Shown: positions 44,701 to 54,212, numbered from the stretch's first letter. The stretch: 64,000 nucleotides of DNA from an uncultured Woeseiaceae bacterium (GCA_945788625.1 CALZMQ010000012.1:50065-114064), one strand, 5' to 3'. Made by a program: numbers and translations. Notes: generated from the sequence alone by a model not told the origin.

Positions 44701-45096
44701 TCGCGCGATCGACGCATTCAGGGAATCGAGCGTTTGAATGCGCATGCGTGCAGGATTCGCGATCAGGTGCCAGCCATTGTCGCCGTCACGATGTAACGCG
44801 CTCCGCGCCAGCGCCATCGTCAGCTTCTGATGGTCCTGCTGCGGTTCTTCGCCTCGCTCGGCAATCCTCAGCGCGCCGAGGACTCGAAATTGCATTTCGG
44901 CGGCAGCCTTGCGGGTGAAGGTGATCGCAAGTACTTCTTCAGGGTGATCTACGACCGACAGCAACTTCAGGTAGCGTTGAATGAGCAATTCGGTCTTGCC
45001 CGAACCCGCGGGTGCCTGCACGATGAACGAGCGCGTCACATCCAGCGCCCGGTTGCGCGCGTCGAGGTCGTCCGCCAACAGCTGCTCTTCAGGCAT
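41722..45096 (-). CDS. AddA-like UvrD-family helicase/nuclease
   Basis: A 1124-residue superfamily 1 helicase with Walker A VQAPAGSGKTELLIQRYL, ITFTRKAAAEM, LLVDEMQDTSS (motif II), GDPMQSIYRFR (motif III), HRAKGLEFDHVLL, ACTRARQTL and a C-terminal nuclease motif IDYKTSSH. It pairs with the overlapping AddB-like gene and probably processes double-strand ends for recombination, replacing RecBCD. It is the AddA-type partner common in proteobacteria lacking RecBCD, but I have not checked the rest of the genome. Confidence 0.87.
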   Translation of the reverse strand: MPEEQLLADDLDARNRALDVTRSFIVQAPAGSGKTELLIQRYLKLLSVVDHPEEVLAITFTRKAAAEMQFRVLGALRIAERGEEPQQDHQKLTMALARSALHRDGDNGWHLIANPARMRIQTLDSLNASIARSRPMSSPGNASGVRVLVDAELRSLFRNAALATLDWLAESGALNSATQAVLRHLDNNTQVYVAYLTQMLATRDQWLPFVGSGLLTSGESLALRQQFEQNLETAVNDHLRKTAAVFSPRLSASLAEHQDYAASNLQDGGAASNPICALSGLDGLPAPSADSMTQWQGLAELLLTRSGAIRKKVDKRQGFPPGDNGQKDAFHELLEALADTEHLPECLHGVRALPPIRYSDEQWSVLLALFRLLPLAVSELKRLFAEQGVSDHIEIALTAGEALGTADNPGDVALLLDYQVRHLLVDEMQDTSSAQYRMLEALTGGWEPGDGRSLYCVGDPMQSIYRFRNAEVGQFLIARTSGIGGIELEPLLLRRNFRSGEFLVHWFNTVFPTILSERDDPLSGAVSYSEAVPVPQPSNEGRCVVHPLFGNSPVQEAELGCELIAATLREHPEGEMAVLVRGRSQLPNLLAALRKAGIEFRAVEIDRLTDLPEVIEVLALTRAAVHQGDRLAWLALLRAPWIGLDWSDLSALVVNDTRSTVWELLQDEERLAALSERGRNAIEAARAVLAGLVAPRRTEGLRELVETSWIRLGGPGLHDSEYEVRNAYRYFDVLEKHERHGSLTDVAALESMLDLERVSSHSNARVHIMTMHRAKGLEFDHVLLFGLGRIPGHADRKVLSWLDTPDEHGHERKIISPVGPRADLERDPLHRFIELGEARKDRHEQARLLYVACTRARQTLHLMGHTGVSADGDDYKPPDARSLLRLLWPALEPQYAAAFEDRTGELAGDDQDVWIEPVLRRFDTGWQLPDVAAPPGIEVQEDAGREEEEVEFYWVGTEARIAGTIVHRWLQHMVESRAGEPPAEERRQVTSRWLREMGVNDETGDVIGNRVEAALHGVLNDDKGRWLVGEGGHAELALTGVYEGKVESVVLDRVRVDNGIHWIIDYKTSSHEGGNLPAFLQAETERYRAQLQKYAAIYGAYAGTDARCALYFPLLQEFVEMDAC

Positions 45097-47677
45097 TGCG
45101 CGAAAGCTCCGTATAGCGGGTCAGCAGGTTCAGGTTGCGTGCCGCCCGTACACCCTGCGGCGCATTGATGCGCACATCGCCGCGGCTCAGTTCTTCACAG
45201 GCCAGGCGCACGCGTTCTTTCCAGGCGCCCAGTGTTTCCTGCCAGGCCTGCTCTTCGGTGTAGCCCCTGCCGGCGCCGTCGAAACGAATCTCACGACTGT
45301 CGATGTTGACCAGCGCGAGCGCGGAAACAGGTTCTTGCATCGCGGACGCGTAGACCACTAGCTGGATTTCCCGTGGCATTCCGTCACTTTGCAGAAATTT
45401 CTTCGTGCTGCCTGTCTTGTAGTCGAGTATGACGACGGTGTCGTCGGCAAGCCTGTCAATGCGGTCGACGCGGAGCTTCAGTCGCACCCCTGACTCCTCG
45501 AAGGCTTCCTCGTGTTCGACGCTTGCAATAGCAAAATCCCCGCGCGCCCCATCCTCGTTGACGAATTGCCGCAACAATCCCGAGATCCGCTGTCGCTCGA
45601 TCGCCAACAGTTGCAACAGCACCGGGTCAGTGTTGCGTTCGTGACGACCGAAGGCGAAATCGACAGCGCTGGCGATGCGGCCGCTCAGGTCGGCGTCGGA
45701 CCAGCCTGCGATGTCGCTGCGCGACGGCTTGTCGAGATACAACTTGTAAAGCGCGTCGTGAATCATGTTGCCGCGCAACGGCGCCGGGATTCCAACGGCC
45801 TGTGTCTGCAGGACGTTTACGCCCAGGCGCCCGACGATGAACGCTGCCAGTGGCTCGACCAGTTGGCGCTGTATCGTGCCGGCGCCACCGCTGACCTGCT
45901 CTCCCTGTGAGATGGGAGGTACGCTGTCCGCAACGACGCGGCTCGTTGCCATGCGCGACAATTCAATCGCATGCCAGTCCGGGTCTTGCCGGGCAACTTG
46001 CGTTTTCGGGTCCAGCGACTGCAACAGTTCACTGGGGGTCTGCTCGGCGTCGTCTTCGGTCAGGGGATAACTGCAAACGACGTCTGTCGCCGAGCCTGCG
46101 AGCCGTGTCAGCACTTGACGAGCGTACGCGACCGTATCAGCAGGCTCGGCATCCGGCATGCCAGACTGTTTCTGCAGACGGCGAGAGATGAGCGCCGAAG
46201 GATTGCCCGCCGGCGGCCAGCGTGCTGCAGTCAGGCCGCTTATCCAGATCGCATCGAATTCGGCCCCCGCCGCTTCCAGCGGGCCGATTAGCTGTACGGC
46301 GGTCTGCGTGGACTCCGGCTGGAACACCGTGTCCGACGCCATGATCTCGAGCCGCCGTAACGCGCCTTCCAGCGACATCACCGGGCTGACAAGATCGAGG
46401 CGTGCCAGGTCATTAAGCAGGTCGCGCCATCGGTTCACGAGCTGGAAATCGAAGCTGTCCAGCGTTTCGACACCGGGCCATCGCAGGGTACTCAACGTCT
46501 CGTCGATGTACACCGCCCATTCGGCCGGCGCAGCGTTCTTGCGCAGCCCGCGGCGCAGCTTGCTGATCGATGCAACCAGAGCGAGCCACTCGGTCGCCGC
46601 AGCGCAATCGTCGTTGCCGCGCAACGCGGACGTGAGCATCGATGGCGACCAGTCGCGATCAGGTAGCCTCCGCAAGCGCAATTCGAGCCGTGCGCGACCG
46701 CCCATGCCTGGAGACCCGAGCATCGGCGTACGCAGAAGATGCCCGATATCGCCGGATGCAAGGTCCCTGGCCAGCCATTTCATCGCGAGCAACGCGATAG
46801 AGATGGCCGGGTAGTCAATGAGCCTGCGCCCGTACGACACGTTAACGGATTGCGCCAGCGCAGTGTCTCCGTATTGCCAGCCGGGTACCAGGCTCTCGCG
46901 TACAAGGCGCGTTTTTCTCTCCGCCTGTTGCTCCAGGTCCCCGGCAATGATCGCAATCTTCGGCGTTGCACCCGCCTCCAGTCGTTCTCGTGCCCAGGCG
47001 CCAGCCGCACGTAATTCCGCTTCAGCGGATTCATGGCACTGCAGATTGATGTCGGTCGCCATTTTCGGGACCGGCGCGGACTCGACGATGCAGCCACTCT
47101 CTGCAAATGCCGCCTGAATCGACACAACGGCCGGCCGCTCCCTGTCAAAACCTGCGAACGTCACGCGGCGATCGACCGGAATCCGGCCCGACCGGATCAG
47201 TGCGTCGGCCAGTGCCGGCAGCCCGGCGTCATCGACCCAGCCCTCACGTTCGAGAATACCGAGGTAGCGACCTGCGGCGGCAGCGAACAGTCGCTGGTCG
47301 TCGCTTTGTGCCGAGCGAGCGAGCTCGCGAATACCGACGCGCCAGTCCGCCAGTCGTTGCCAGGCGTCGCGCGCGAGCCGAACGAGGTTCGTGATGCCGG
47401 TTGCCGAGTCACCGATTTCTTTCCCCAGGCATCGCTCCCACAGCAACTGGCTTTGATGCTGGTTTATGCGCGTGGGGAGCGCAGCCTGGTTCGATGCCTT
47501 GAGCAGCAGGTCCGGCAGCCAGTCGTGCCAGGCGCGAATCTCAGGGCTTTGCCAGGCCGTTACGCCGGCGCGCAATTGGCGATGCGTGAATTCCTCCTGC
47601 AGCACGCGCGCGAGACGACGATTCGCGGTGACAACAGTCGAGGGCCCCTGCAGAGCATCCGTCAGCCACTCGTACAT
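45089..47677 (-). CDS. AddB-like PD-(D/E)XK nuclease, probable DNA repair protein
   Basis: An 862-residue protein starting TVVTANRRLARVLQ, the opening of the AddB-like probable DNA repair family. QLIGPLEAAGAEFDAIWISGL is typical, and the nuclease core VILDYKTGSTKKF lies near the C-terminus. Family members usually end with a cluster of cysteines that, with an N-terminal one, hold a 4Fe-4S cluster. Here the equivalent tail reads VRAARNLNLLTRY and has none. It overlaps the AddA-like gene by eight bases and likely forms a complex with its product. Confidence 0.82.
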   Translation of the reverse strand: MYEWLTDALQGPSTVVTANRRLARVLQEEFTHRQLRAGVTAWQSPEIRAWHDWLPDLLLKASNQAALPTRINQHQSQLLWERCLGKEIGDSATGITNLVRLARDAWQRLADWRVGIRELARSAQSDDQRLFAAAAGRYLGILEREGWVDDAGLPALADALIRSGRIPVDRRVTFAGFDRERPAVVSIQAAFAESGCIVESAPVPKMATDINLQCHESAEAELRAAGAWARERLEAGATPKIAIIAGDLEQQAERKTRLVRESLVPGWQYGDTALAQSVNVSYGRRLIDYPAISIALLAMKWLARDLASGDIGHLLRTPMLGSPGMGGRARLELRLRRLPDRDWSPSMLTSALRGNDDCAAATEWLALVASISKLRRGLRKNAAPAEWAVYIDETLSTLRWPGVETLDSFDFQLVNRWRDLLNDLARLDLVSPVMSLEGALRRLEIMASDTVFQPESTQTAVQLIGPLEAAGAEFDAIWISGLTAARWPPAGNPSALISRRLQKQSGMPDAEPADTVAYARQVLTRLAGSATDVVCSYPLTEDDAEQTPSELLQSLDPKTQVARQDPDWHAIELSRMATSRVVADSVPPISQGEQVSGGAGTIQRQLVEPLAAFIVGRLGVNVLQTQAVGIPAPLRGNMIHDALYKLYLDKPSRSDIAGWSDADLSGRIASAVDFAFGRHERNTDPVLLQLLAIERQRISGLLRQFVNEDGARGDFAIASVEHEEAFEESGVRLKLRVDRIDRLADDTVVILDYKTGSTKKFLQSDGMPREIQLVVYASAMQEPVSALALVNIDSREIRFDGAGRGYTEEQAWQETLGAWKERVRLACEELSRGDVRINAPQGVRAARNLNLLTRYTELSRNA

Positions 47678-47680
47678 CGC

Positions 47681-48907
47681 TCAGGCGTGTTGCTCCAGGC
47701 ACGACTCGATTCGATCGAAGACGATGTTCAGAGTCTCCGTATCGGGAAGCGTCGTGATGCGGAAATGGTCCGAATACGGCGTGTTGAAACTGCTTCCCGG
47801 AGCGACCAGCACATGGTGATTCTCCAGCAGGTCCAGCGCGAACGCCTGGTCGTCGAAACGACCGTCGAAGCGCGGATCCAGGCGAACAAAGGCGTACATT
47901 GCTCCCATTGGCGCATGCACGCTCATGAACCGGCTTGCGCCGACACGATCGATAACGGCCTGGCGTGACTGGTAGAGGCGTCCACCGGGTTGCACGAGAT
48001 CACGGATGCTCTGAAACCCGCCAAGCGCGGTCTGCACCGCCCATTGGCCCGGAACGTTGCTGCAGAGCCTGAGCGCCGACAGCAATTCCATGCCGTGAAT
48101 GAACTCTTCGGCGAGTTCGAGTTCGCCGCTGAATACGCACCAGCCAACCCGGTATCCACAGGCACGGTAGATTTTCGAGAGGCCGGAAAACGTAAGGCAT
48201 ACCGAGTTGTCAACGAGCGTTGCCAGCGGTACGAACTCGGCGTCGTCGTACACCATCTGGTCGTAGATCTCGTCGGCGAGCACGACGAGCTTGTGTCGCT
48301 GCGCGATGTCGACGATGCCGTCCAGGATGTTACGGTCGTAGACGGCGCCGCTCGGGTTGTTGGGGTTGATCACGACGATAGCCTTGGTCTTGCTGTTGAC
48401 CAGGCGACCGATGTCGGCGATGTCGGGCATGAAGCCATTGTCGACGCTGCACGCATAGTGCCGCACGGTGCCGCCATTGAGCGCCACTGCGGCGCTCCAT
48501 AACGGATAGTCCGGGCTCGGCACGAGGACTTCGTCGCCGGGGTTCAGCAGCGCTCGCAACGACAGGTCGATCAATTCACTGACGCCATTACCGATGAATA
48601 CCTCGTCCGCACTTACACCGTGTATGCCGCGGTTCTGCTGCTGCATGACGACGGCTTCGCGCGCGGGGAAGATCCCCTTCTGGTGGCAATACGGCTCAGC
48701 CTGGCCGAGGTTTTCGATCATGGCCAGGCGCATGGTCTCCGGTGTCCGAAAGCCGAACAATCCCGGATTGCCGATATTGAGCGAGATAATCTCGTAACCC
48801 CGTCTTTCCATCTCGAGCGCGTGATTGGCGAGTTGTCCGCGTATCTCGTAACGAACGTCTTTCAGGGTTTCACTGGTACGGATCTGCTGGTCCATTGCTG
48901 CTTTCAA
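47681..48907 (-). CDS. Alanine-type PLP-dependent aminotransferase (AlaA-like)
   Basis: A class I/II aminotransferase of 408 residues. NIGNPGLFGF near the start, VPSPDYPLWSAAV, VINPNNPSGAVYDR, ADEIYDQMVYD and the PLP lysine in FSGLSKIYRACGYRVGW are all conserved. The closest characterised relatives are AlaA/AlaC glutamate-pyruvate transaminases. It lies just upstream of the AddB gene on the same strand. The ATG at 48895 (MDQQIRTS) is an alternative start. Confidence 0.88.
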   Translation of the reverse strand: MKAAMDQQIRTSETLKDVRYEIRGQLANHALEMERRGYEIISLNIGNPGLFGFRTPETMRLAMIENLGQAEPYCHQKGIFPAREAVVMQQQNRGIHGVSADEVFIGNGVSELIDLSLRALLNPGDEVLVPSPDYPLWSAAVALNGGTVRHYACSVDNGFMPDIADIGRLVNSKTKAIVVINPNNPSGAVYDRNILDGIVDIAQRHKLVVLADEIYDQMVYDDAEFVPLATLVDNSVCLTFSGLSKIYRACGYRVGWCVFSGELELAEEFIHGMELLSALRLCSNVPGQWAVQTALGGFQSIRDLVQPGGRLYQSRQAVIDRVGASRFMSVHAPMGAMYAFVRLDPRFDGRFDDQAFALDLLENHHVLVAPGSSFNTPYSDHFRITTLPDTETLNIVFDRIESCLEQHA

Positions 48908-48922
48908 TCTGCGTGTTGAAGG

Positions 48923-50152
48923 TCAGATCGACGAACTGTCGCGCAGCCCGGCAATCGTCTCGTCAGAGTAACCCAACCACTCGCGCAATACCTCTTCGGT
49001 ATGTTCGCCCAGCAAAGGCGGCGCCTTGTCATAGCATACCGGTGTCACGGAAAAATCGACCGGATTCGAGACCGTCGGTACCTCGTCGCCCGCCGAGTTC
49101 TTCATGGCCCTGACGAGGTCCCTCTCGGCTGCGTGCGAATTGGTGAGAACCTCTTCAATGTCATTGATGGGCCCGGCCGGGACCCCATAGTCGCTCAGTC
49201 TCGCGAGCCAATAGGCAGTCGTGTGCGTCGCGAAGGTATCTGCGAGTTCTTTGACGAGTGTGGCACGGTTCGCAATACGTTTGTCGTTGCTGGCATAGCG
49301 CTCGTCGGTCGCCAGGTCGGGTCGGCCGAGACATTGCACGCTATCGGCGAATTGGCGGTCATTGCCGACTGCCAGCATCAGGTCTCCGTCGCTGGTGGGG
49401 AATGCCTGGTATGGCACCAGGTTCGGGTGTGCGGTCCCCAGCCTTGCCGGTGCCTCGCCGCCAATCAGGAAGTTCATATTCTGGTTCGCCAGCCAGGCAA
49501 CCTGGCTATCGTAAAGAGGCACATCGATGTGTTGCCCTTTTCCAGTGACCTCACGGGCGTTCAGAGCCGCGAGGACGGCTGTCGTGGCGTACATGCCGGC
49601 CATGATATCGGCGATCGCGACACCGACTTTCTGCGGCCCCTCCGAACTGTCCCCCGCCGGTCCGGTGATGCTCATCAAGCCCGCGGAGGCCTGCATCATT
49701 GCGTCATAGCCGGGTTCGTACGCCCGCGATCCGCTCTGGCCGAAGGCCGAAATAGAACAGAAGACCAGCCGCGGATTTTGCGCAAGGAGTTGTTCGTAAC
49801 CCAGTCCGTAGCGCGCCAAGGTACCCACTTTGTAGTTTTCGATCAGTACGTCCGCCTCGCCGGCCAGGTCGCGAATCACACGCTGGCCTCCCGCGGTCGC
49901 AATGTTGACCGTGAGGGAACGCTTGTTACGGTTCGTCGAAAGGAAATAGGCGGATTCTCCGCCGCCGTCGCCGGCCAGCCAGGGTGGCCCCCATTGTCGC
50001 GTGTCGTCGCCGCTACCGGGGCGCTCCACCTTCACTACGTCGGCCCCATAATCGCCGAGCAACTGTCCTGCCCAGGGTCCGGCCAGCACGCGACTCATGT
50101 CGAGTACACGAATGTTCGAGAGTGGCGCTGCCATTGTCCGCGAGTGTTCCAT
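48923..50152 (-). CDS. CaiB/BaiF family (class III) CoA-transferase
   Basis: The 409-residue enzyme has the family pattern: VLDMSRVLAGPWAGQLLGDYGADVVKVE, NRNKRSLTVNI, DVLIENYKVGTLARYGLGYE and QASAGLMSITG. It transfers CoA between carboxylic acids. The catalytic Asp is probably in the PGYDAMMQA segment. The substrate is unknown; no dedicated acyl-CoA dehydrogenase is adjacent. Confidence 0.87.
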   Translation of the reverse strand: MEHSRTMAAPLSNIRVLDMSRVLAGPWAGQLLGDYGADVVKVERPGSGDDTRQWGPPWLAGDGGGESAYFLSTNRNKRSLTVNIATAGGQRVIRDLAGEADVLIENYKVGTLARYGLGYEQLLAQNPRLVFCSISAFGQSGSRAYEPGYDAMMQASAGLMSITGPAGDSSEGPQKVGVAIADIMAGMYATTAVLAALNAREVTGKGQHIDVPLYDSQVAWLANQNMNFLIGGEAPARLGTAHPNLVPYQAFPTSDGDLMLAVGNDRQFADSVQCLGRPDLATDERYASNDKRIANRATLVKELADTFATHTTAYWLARLSDYGVPAGPINDIEEVLTNSHAAERDLVRAMKNSAGDEVPTVSNPVDFSVTPVCYDKAPPLLGEHTEEVLREWLGYSDETIAGLRDSSSI

Positions 50153-50165
50153 CTTGATGGCGCTT

Positions 50166-50198
50166 TAAAAAACCCGGCCAACCTTGCGGTTGGCCGGG
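50166..50198 (-). terminator. Rho-independent terminator
   Basis: On the minus strand an 11-pair perfect stem (CCCGGCCAACC / GGTTGGCCGGG) with a four-base loop is followed by six T residues. It terminates the DUF6491 lipoprotein gene and insulates the CoA-transferase. Confidence 0.92.
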
Positions 50199-50230
50199 CG
50201 GGTCCGCACGGAGATTGCGGATTGCGTGAC

Positions 50231-50722
50231 TCAGTCGCCCGACTTGTCGTCGTCAGCTACCGGGTCCAGCTCTTCGACCTCGGCACCCTCGACTTCATGA
50301 GGTGCCGGTCTACGTTCAAATTCCGGCTCTGACTTGCCGTACCGGATCAGTAGGTCTTCCTCCTCTTCCGGGCTGATCTCCCTGATCGAGGCGATCCTGA
50401 TTTTCTCACCGTTAAAGTGGCCATCAAATAGCACCTCACTGAAGTCGGAGCATATTCTGCCAGTGGGCGAATTAAATGCGATGCCCCAACTCGAGCGGAG
50501 GCCGTGAGCCCTCCTTCGCAGCACGACGTGGTATTTCCGGCGCGCCGAGGCGGAGACGATGAGATTGGCCTCATCAAGAACGCTATATCCTCGGATACTT
50601 GACTGGTAGATGCAATCCGAGCGTGCCGAAACTGACCCGTCATCGACCGGTTCGGTTCCCGCACATGCTACCAAAGCACTTAAAGAAAGTACCATAAATA
50701 ACTGTCTTATAAAGTATTTCAT
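50231..50722 (-). CDS. DUF6491-like lipoprotein
   Basis: A 163-residue protein with a lipoprotein signal (FMVLSLSALVAC) and a conserved core with CIYQSSIRGYSVLDEANLI, HGLRSSWGIAFNSPTGRIC and an acidic tail. The core fits the DUF6491 family, whose function is unknown. I chose ATG 50722 because the signal peptide starts there; 50728 and 50755 are alternatives. It ends in a strong terminator. Confidence 0.72.
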   Translation of the reverse strand: MKYFIRQLFMVLSLSALVACAGTEPVDDGSVSARSDCIYQSSIRGYSVLDEANLIVSASARRKYHVVLRRRAHGLRSSWGIAFNSPTGRICSDFSEVLFDGHFNGEKIRIASIREISPEEEEDLLIRYGKSEPEFERRPAPHEVEGAEVEELDPVADDDKSGD

Positions 50723-50842
50723 GTTCATCTGCTTTCGACGTCTCGCCAGGCTCACGCAGTGGCCAGTGATCCTGCCACACCTGATTTAGACCCTGTGAGG
50801 GCCGGAAGTTTACGCCAAATCCGCAGCATCCGGGGGTCGAAA

Positions 50843-51700
50843 TCAGCCCTCGCCCGCGGCAATCGGACGTTCGGGGTCGCGGATCCACTCGCTCCAGGAG
50901 CCCACATACACTCTCGGTTCGGTGTGGCCGCCCAGCAGTGCCGAAATCACATGATGACAGGCAGTCACTCCGGACCCGCACATGACGGACCATGGGGCCC
51001 GCCTGTCCTCCCCCAGGTGTGCGCGCCAGACGCTCTCGAGCGCTGCCTGGGGCTTCCAGGTGCCGTCGGCAGCGAGGCTCTCCGAATATGGGAGGTTGGT
51101 GGCACCCGGGATATGCCCGGCAACGATGTCGATTGGCTCCAACTCACCGCGAAAACGGGCCGCATCACGTGCATCAACCAACCTGAATTCGCTCATGGTC
51201 TCGACGTTTGCTGCAATTTCGGCTGTCGTCAGAACCATGCCATGTCGGGGGCGAGCTTCGAAGCATCGCTGCTTTACAACATGTGTTACCTGCGAAAGTG
51301 GCTCTCCCGCACGACACCATGCATCGATGCCGCCATCGAGCAGCTGTGCGCGCTCATGACCGAGCCACCGCAAAAGCCACCAGGCTCGCGCGGCGATTGA
51401 GCCGTTGTCGCCATCGTAAACGACGACCCTGGAAGCGCCGTCGATGCCCAGTCGCCCTATCGTCTTCGCTGCCGTCGATACGTCCGGTAATGGATGCCGC
51501 CCACTATCCGGTTGAATCGGGCCGGACAAGTCCTTGTCCAGATCGGCGTAAACCGCGCCGGGAATATGGCCGTCTACATAGGCGCGGCGACCTGCCTCGG
51601 TATCGGCAAGATTGAAACGGCAATCGAGGACTCTGTAATCCGGATCATCCAGATGTCGTGAGAGTTGTTCGGCGTCAATGAGGATATTGCCCTCACTCAT
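50843..51700 (-). CDS. sseA: 3-mercaptopyruvate/thiosulfate sulfurtransferase
   Basis: A tandem-rhodanese enzyme of 285 residues. The inactive N-terminal rhodanese has DCRFNLADTEAGRRAYVDGHIPGAVYAD, and the C-terminal one carries the active-site loop CGSGVTACHH, a mercaptopyruvate-type loop. It ends with GSWSEWI. It transfers sulfur from 3-mercaptopyruvate to thiol acceptors. I chose ATG 51700; the longer frame to 51826 reads through the divergent promoter region shared with etfB. Confidence 0.88.
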   Translation of the reverse strand: MSEGNILIDAEQLSRHLDDPDYRVLDCRFNLADTEAGRRAYVDGHIPGAVYADLDKDLSGPIQPDSGRHPLPDVSTAAKTIGRLGIDGASRVVVYDGDNGSIAARAWWLLRWLGHERAQLLDGGIDAWCRAGEPLSQVTHVVKQRCFEARPRHGMVLTTAEIAANVETMSEFRLVDARDAARFRGELEPIDIVAGHIPGATNLPYSESLAADGTWKPQAALESVWRAHLGEDRRAPWSVMCGSGVTACHHVISALLGGHTEPRVYVGSWSEWIRDPERPIAAGEG

Positions 51701-51818
51701 ATTCGGTCCCGGGGATGTAGTGGTTTCTGGTCTTGTACACGGTAGGACAGTCGTAGACAATAGCCATCCGCGAGCGCAGCCGAACGACGCGGCGCAAGCA
51801 ACAACGGGAGCACAATTG

Positions 51819-52568
51819 GTGGACAAAATTCTGGTCGGCCTGAAGCGAGTCGTTGATTACAACGTTCGAGTACAGGTCAAAAGCGATGGCAGCGGCGTGG
51901 AAACCGATGGCGTCAAGATGAGCATAAATCCCTTCGATGAGATTGCGCTCGAGGAAGCTTTGCGTATCCGCGAACGTGGTGACGCATCCGAGGTGATCGT
52001 CGTGTCGATAGGCACGGCAGAGGCTCAGCAGCAGCTGCGGACTGGTCTTGCAATGGGCGCCGATCGGGCCATCCTGGTCGAGACGAGCGACGCCATCGAT
52101 GCGTTGAGCGGTGCACGCGTCTTCAAGGAAATTGTCGATCGCGAGGGCGCCGACATGGTCATTCTTGGCAAGCAGGCGATCGACGACGACAACAGCCAGA
52201 CCGGGCAAATGCTGGCGGCCATTTGGGGACGTCCCCAGGCAACCTTCGCTTCGGAAGTCGTATTGGACGGCGACAAGGCTAAAGTCACACGGGAGGTGGA
52301 CGTTGGCCTGGAGACGATCGAAATCGATCTGCCGGCGGTGATAACCGTAGACCTCAGACTGAACGAGCCGCGCTACGTCAAACTGCCAGACATCATGAAG
52401 GCCAAGAAGAAGCCGCTCGATCAGATTCCGCTGGGCGATCTGGGCGTCACGCCGGGGCCGGCCGTAAACGCAGTCGAGTTCGCTCCGCCCGAGGCACGGC
52501 AACGCGGCATAACGGTCGATGATGTTGCCGGCCTCGTTTCCGCACTCAAAGACAAAGGATTGGTGTAA
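51819..52568 (+). CDS. etfB: Electron transfer flavoprotein subunit beta
   Basis: The 249-residue subunit starts DKILVGLKRVVDYNV, then SINPFDEIALEEALRI, GKQAIDDDNSQTGQM and, at the end, ITVDLRLNEPRYVKLPDIMKAKKK, the ETF-beta signature including the recognition loop. It takes electrons from acyl-CoA dehydrogenases with EtfA and passes them to ETF-quinone oxidoreductase. The start is GTG at 51819 with GGGAG eight bases upstream. The stop overlaps etfA by one base. Confidence 0.95.
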   Translation: MDKILVGLKRVVDYNVRVQVKSDGSGVETDGVKMSINPFDEIALEEALRIRERGDASEVIVVSIGTAEAQQQLRTGLAMGADRAILVETSDAIDALSGARVFKEIVDREGADMVILGKQAIDDDNSQTGQMLAAIWGRPQATFASEVVLDGDKAKVTREVDVGLETIEIDLPAVITVDLRLNEPRYVKLPDIMKAKKKPLDQIPLGDLGVTPGPAVNAVEFAPPEARQRGITVDDVAGLVSALKDKGLV

Positions 52569-53509
52569 TGTCCAAGGTACTGGTAATAGCCGAGCACGAC
52601 GGCGCTGCGCTGAACCCGAGCACGGCTAAGTGCGTGGCCTGCGCAACGACCATTGACGGCGCGAAAATCGATATCGTCGTACTCGGTGCGTCAGTCTCTG
52701 GCGTTGCATCCGAAGCAGCCGGGATCAGCCCGGTCGCTCGCGTATTGACCGTTGAACGCGCCGAAAACGAGCATGCCATCGCTGCTGTATTCGCGCCGCA
52801 GGTTGCGGCGCTCGCCGATGACTACGATTACGTATTCGGACCATCGACAGCGTTCGGCAAGGACCTGATGCCGCGAGTTGCCGCGCTACTCGGCGTCAAC
52901 CAGGTCAGCGACATCATGAGTGTCGAAGGCAGCCACAAATTCAAGCGCCCGATTTATGCCGGCAATGCAATCGTTACAGTGGAGGCGCCGGGCGACAGTA
53001 AAGTAGTCGCAACGGTACGCACGGCGTCCTACCAGGCTGCGGATGGCGGTAATTCGGCGCCCATCGAAAGCACCGACGTCAACGTCGAGCTGCCGACGCA
53101 CACACGTTTTGTGGAGCTGCAGGCCGGTCAATCGGATCGTCCCGACCTGCAAACGGCATCGAAGGTGGTATCCGGAGGGCGTGCGCTGGCCAGCGAAGAG
53201 AACTTCGAGATGATCTTCAAGCTGGCCGATACGATCGGAGCGGGTGTGGGATCGTCGCGCGCTGCCGTGGATGCAGGTTACATCGCGCCAGAGACACAGG
53301 TCGGCCAAACCGGTCAGATAATCGCGCCGGATCTTTACATTGCGATCGGCATATCAGGCGCCATCCAGCACCTGACCGGCATCAAGGACGCGGGCACCAT
53401 CGTTGCCATCAACAAGGACGAGGAAGCGCCGATTTTCGAGGTTGCGGACATCGGCCTTGTCGGCGACCTCTTCCAGATCGTGCCGGAATTGACCGACGCG
53501 CTGAGCTGA
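52568..53509 (+). CDS. etfA: Electron transfer flavoprotein subunit alpha
   Basis: A 313-residue FAD-binding subunit. The C-terminal FAD motif is [15 protein letters not shown], then [28 protein letters not shown] and [22 protein letters not shown]. It pairs with the preceding etfB and overlaps it by one base. Confidence 0.96.
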   Translation: MSKVLVIAEHDGAALNPSTAKCVACATTIDGAKIDIVVLGASVSGVASEAAGISPVARVLTVERAENEHAIAAVFAPQVAALADDYDYVFGPSTAFGKDLMPRVAALLGVNQVSDIMSVEGSHKFKRPIYAGNAIVTVEAPGDSKVVATVRTASYQAADGGNSAPIESTDVNVELPTHTRFVELQAGQSDRPDLQTASKVVSGGRALASEENFEMIFKLADTIGAGVGSSRAAVDAGYIAPETQVGQTGQIIAPDLYIAIGISGAIQHLTGIKDAGTIVAINKDEEAPIFEVADIGLVGDLFQIVPELTDALS

Positions 53510-53556
53510 TAGTTCATCGCCGACCGTTCGCAGATATTGGGGACGGGATGTTGGGG

Positions 53557-54039
53557 TTAGAGCGCCTCGAGGATCGCTTCAGCTTTGCTGACTTCGAATT
53601 GCCCCGGAGCCTCGACACCGACGTGCGTTGCGACGCCATCGTCCACGACGATGGCGAAGCGCTGTCCGCGCATTCCCATGCCGAATGCCGTACCGTCCAT
53701 CTCGAGTCCCAGTGCCCTCGAATAATCGCCATTGCCGTCGGCAAGCATCGTTACCTTGTCGCCGACCGCGCGGTCTTTGCCCCACGCGTCCATTACGAAC
53801 ACGTCATTGACAGCCATACAGGCAATCGTGTCGACGCCCTTGGACTGCAGTTGCTCGGCGTGATCGACAAAGCCGGGCAGATGGTTCATTGAGCATGTCG
53901 GCGTAAACGCGCCAGGTACGGAAACGAGAACGACTTTCTTACCTGAAAACAACTCGTCCGTGGACACTGCGCCAGGCCCTGCGTCGGTCATTACGCCGAA
54001 AGTGCCTGACGGCATTTTCTCACCAACTGAAATTGTCAT
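53557..54039 (-). CDS. Peroxiredoxin (Prx5-like)
   Basis: A 160-residue thiol peroxidase. The peroxidatic cysteine lies in VPGAFTPTCSMNHLPGF, preceded by KKVVLVSV and followed by CMAVNDVFVMDAWG. The pattern fits the Prx5/AhpE-like class with a thioredoxin fold that reduces hydrogen peroxide or organic peroxides. ATG 54039 has GGAG upstream; the longer frame lacks family sequence. It is convergent with etfA. Confidence 0.92.
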   Translation of the reverse strand: MTISVGEKMPSGTFGVMTDAGPGAVSTDELFSGKKVVLVSVPGAFTPTCSMNHLPGFVDHAEQLQSKGVDTIACMAVNDVFVMDAWGKDRAVGDKVTMLADGNGDYSRALGLEMDGTAFGMGMRGQRFAIVVDDGVATHVGVEAPGQFEVSKAEAILEAL

Positions 54040-54212
54040 TATTCGATTCTCCTGTTCAGGCATTGAGGCAGCGGGCAAGCACTGAAATAATTTTCGCCCG
54101 CACTGGATTAAGTCTAGCAGGTGGCCAAGCACCCGTCAGCGCGGGGTCTCGGCCGATACTGGAACCGCATTCACCAGCGCGATGCCGCCGGTGCAATGCA
54201 CGCAGAACCACC

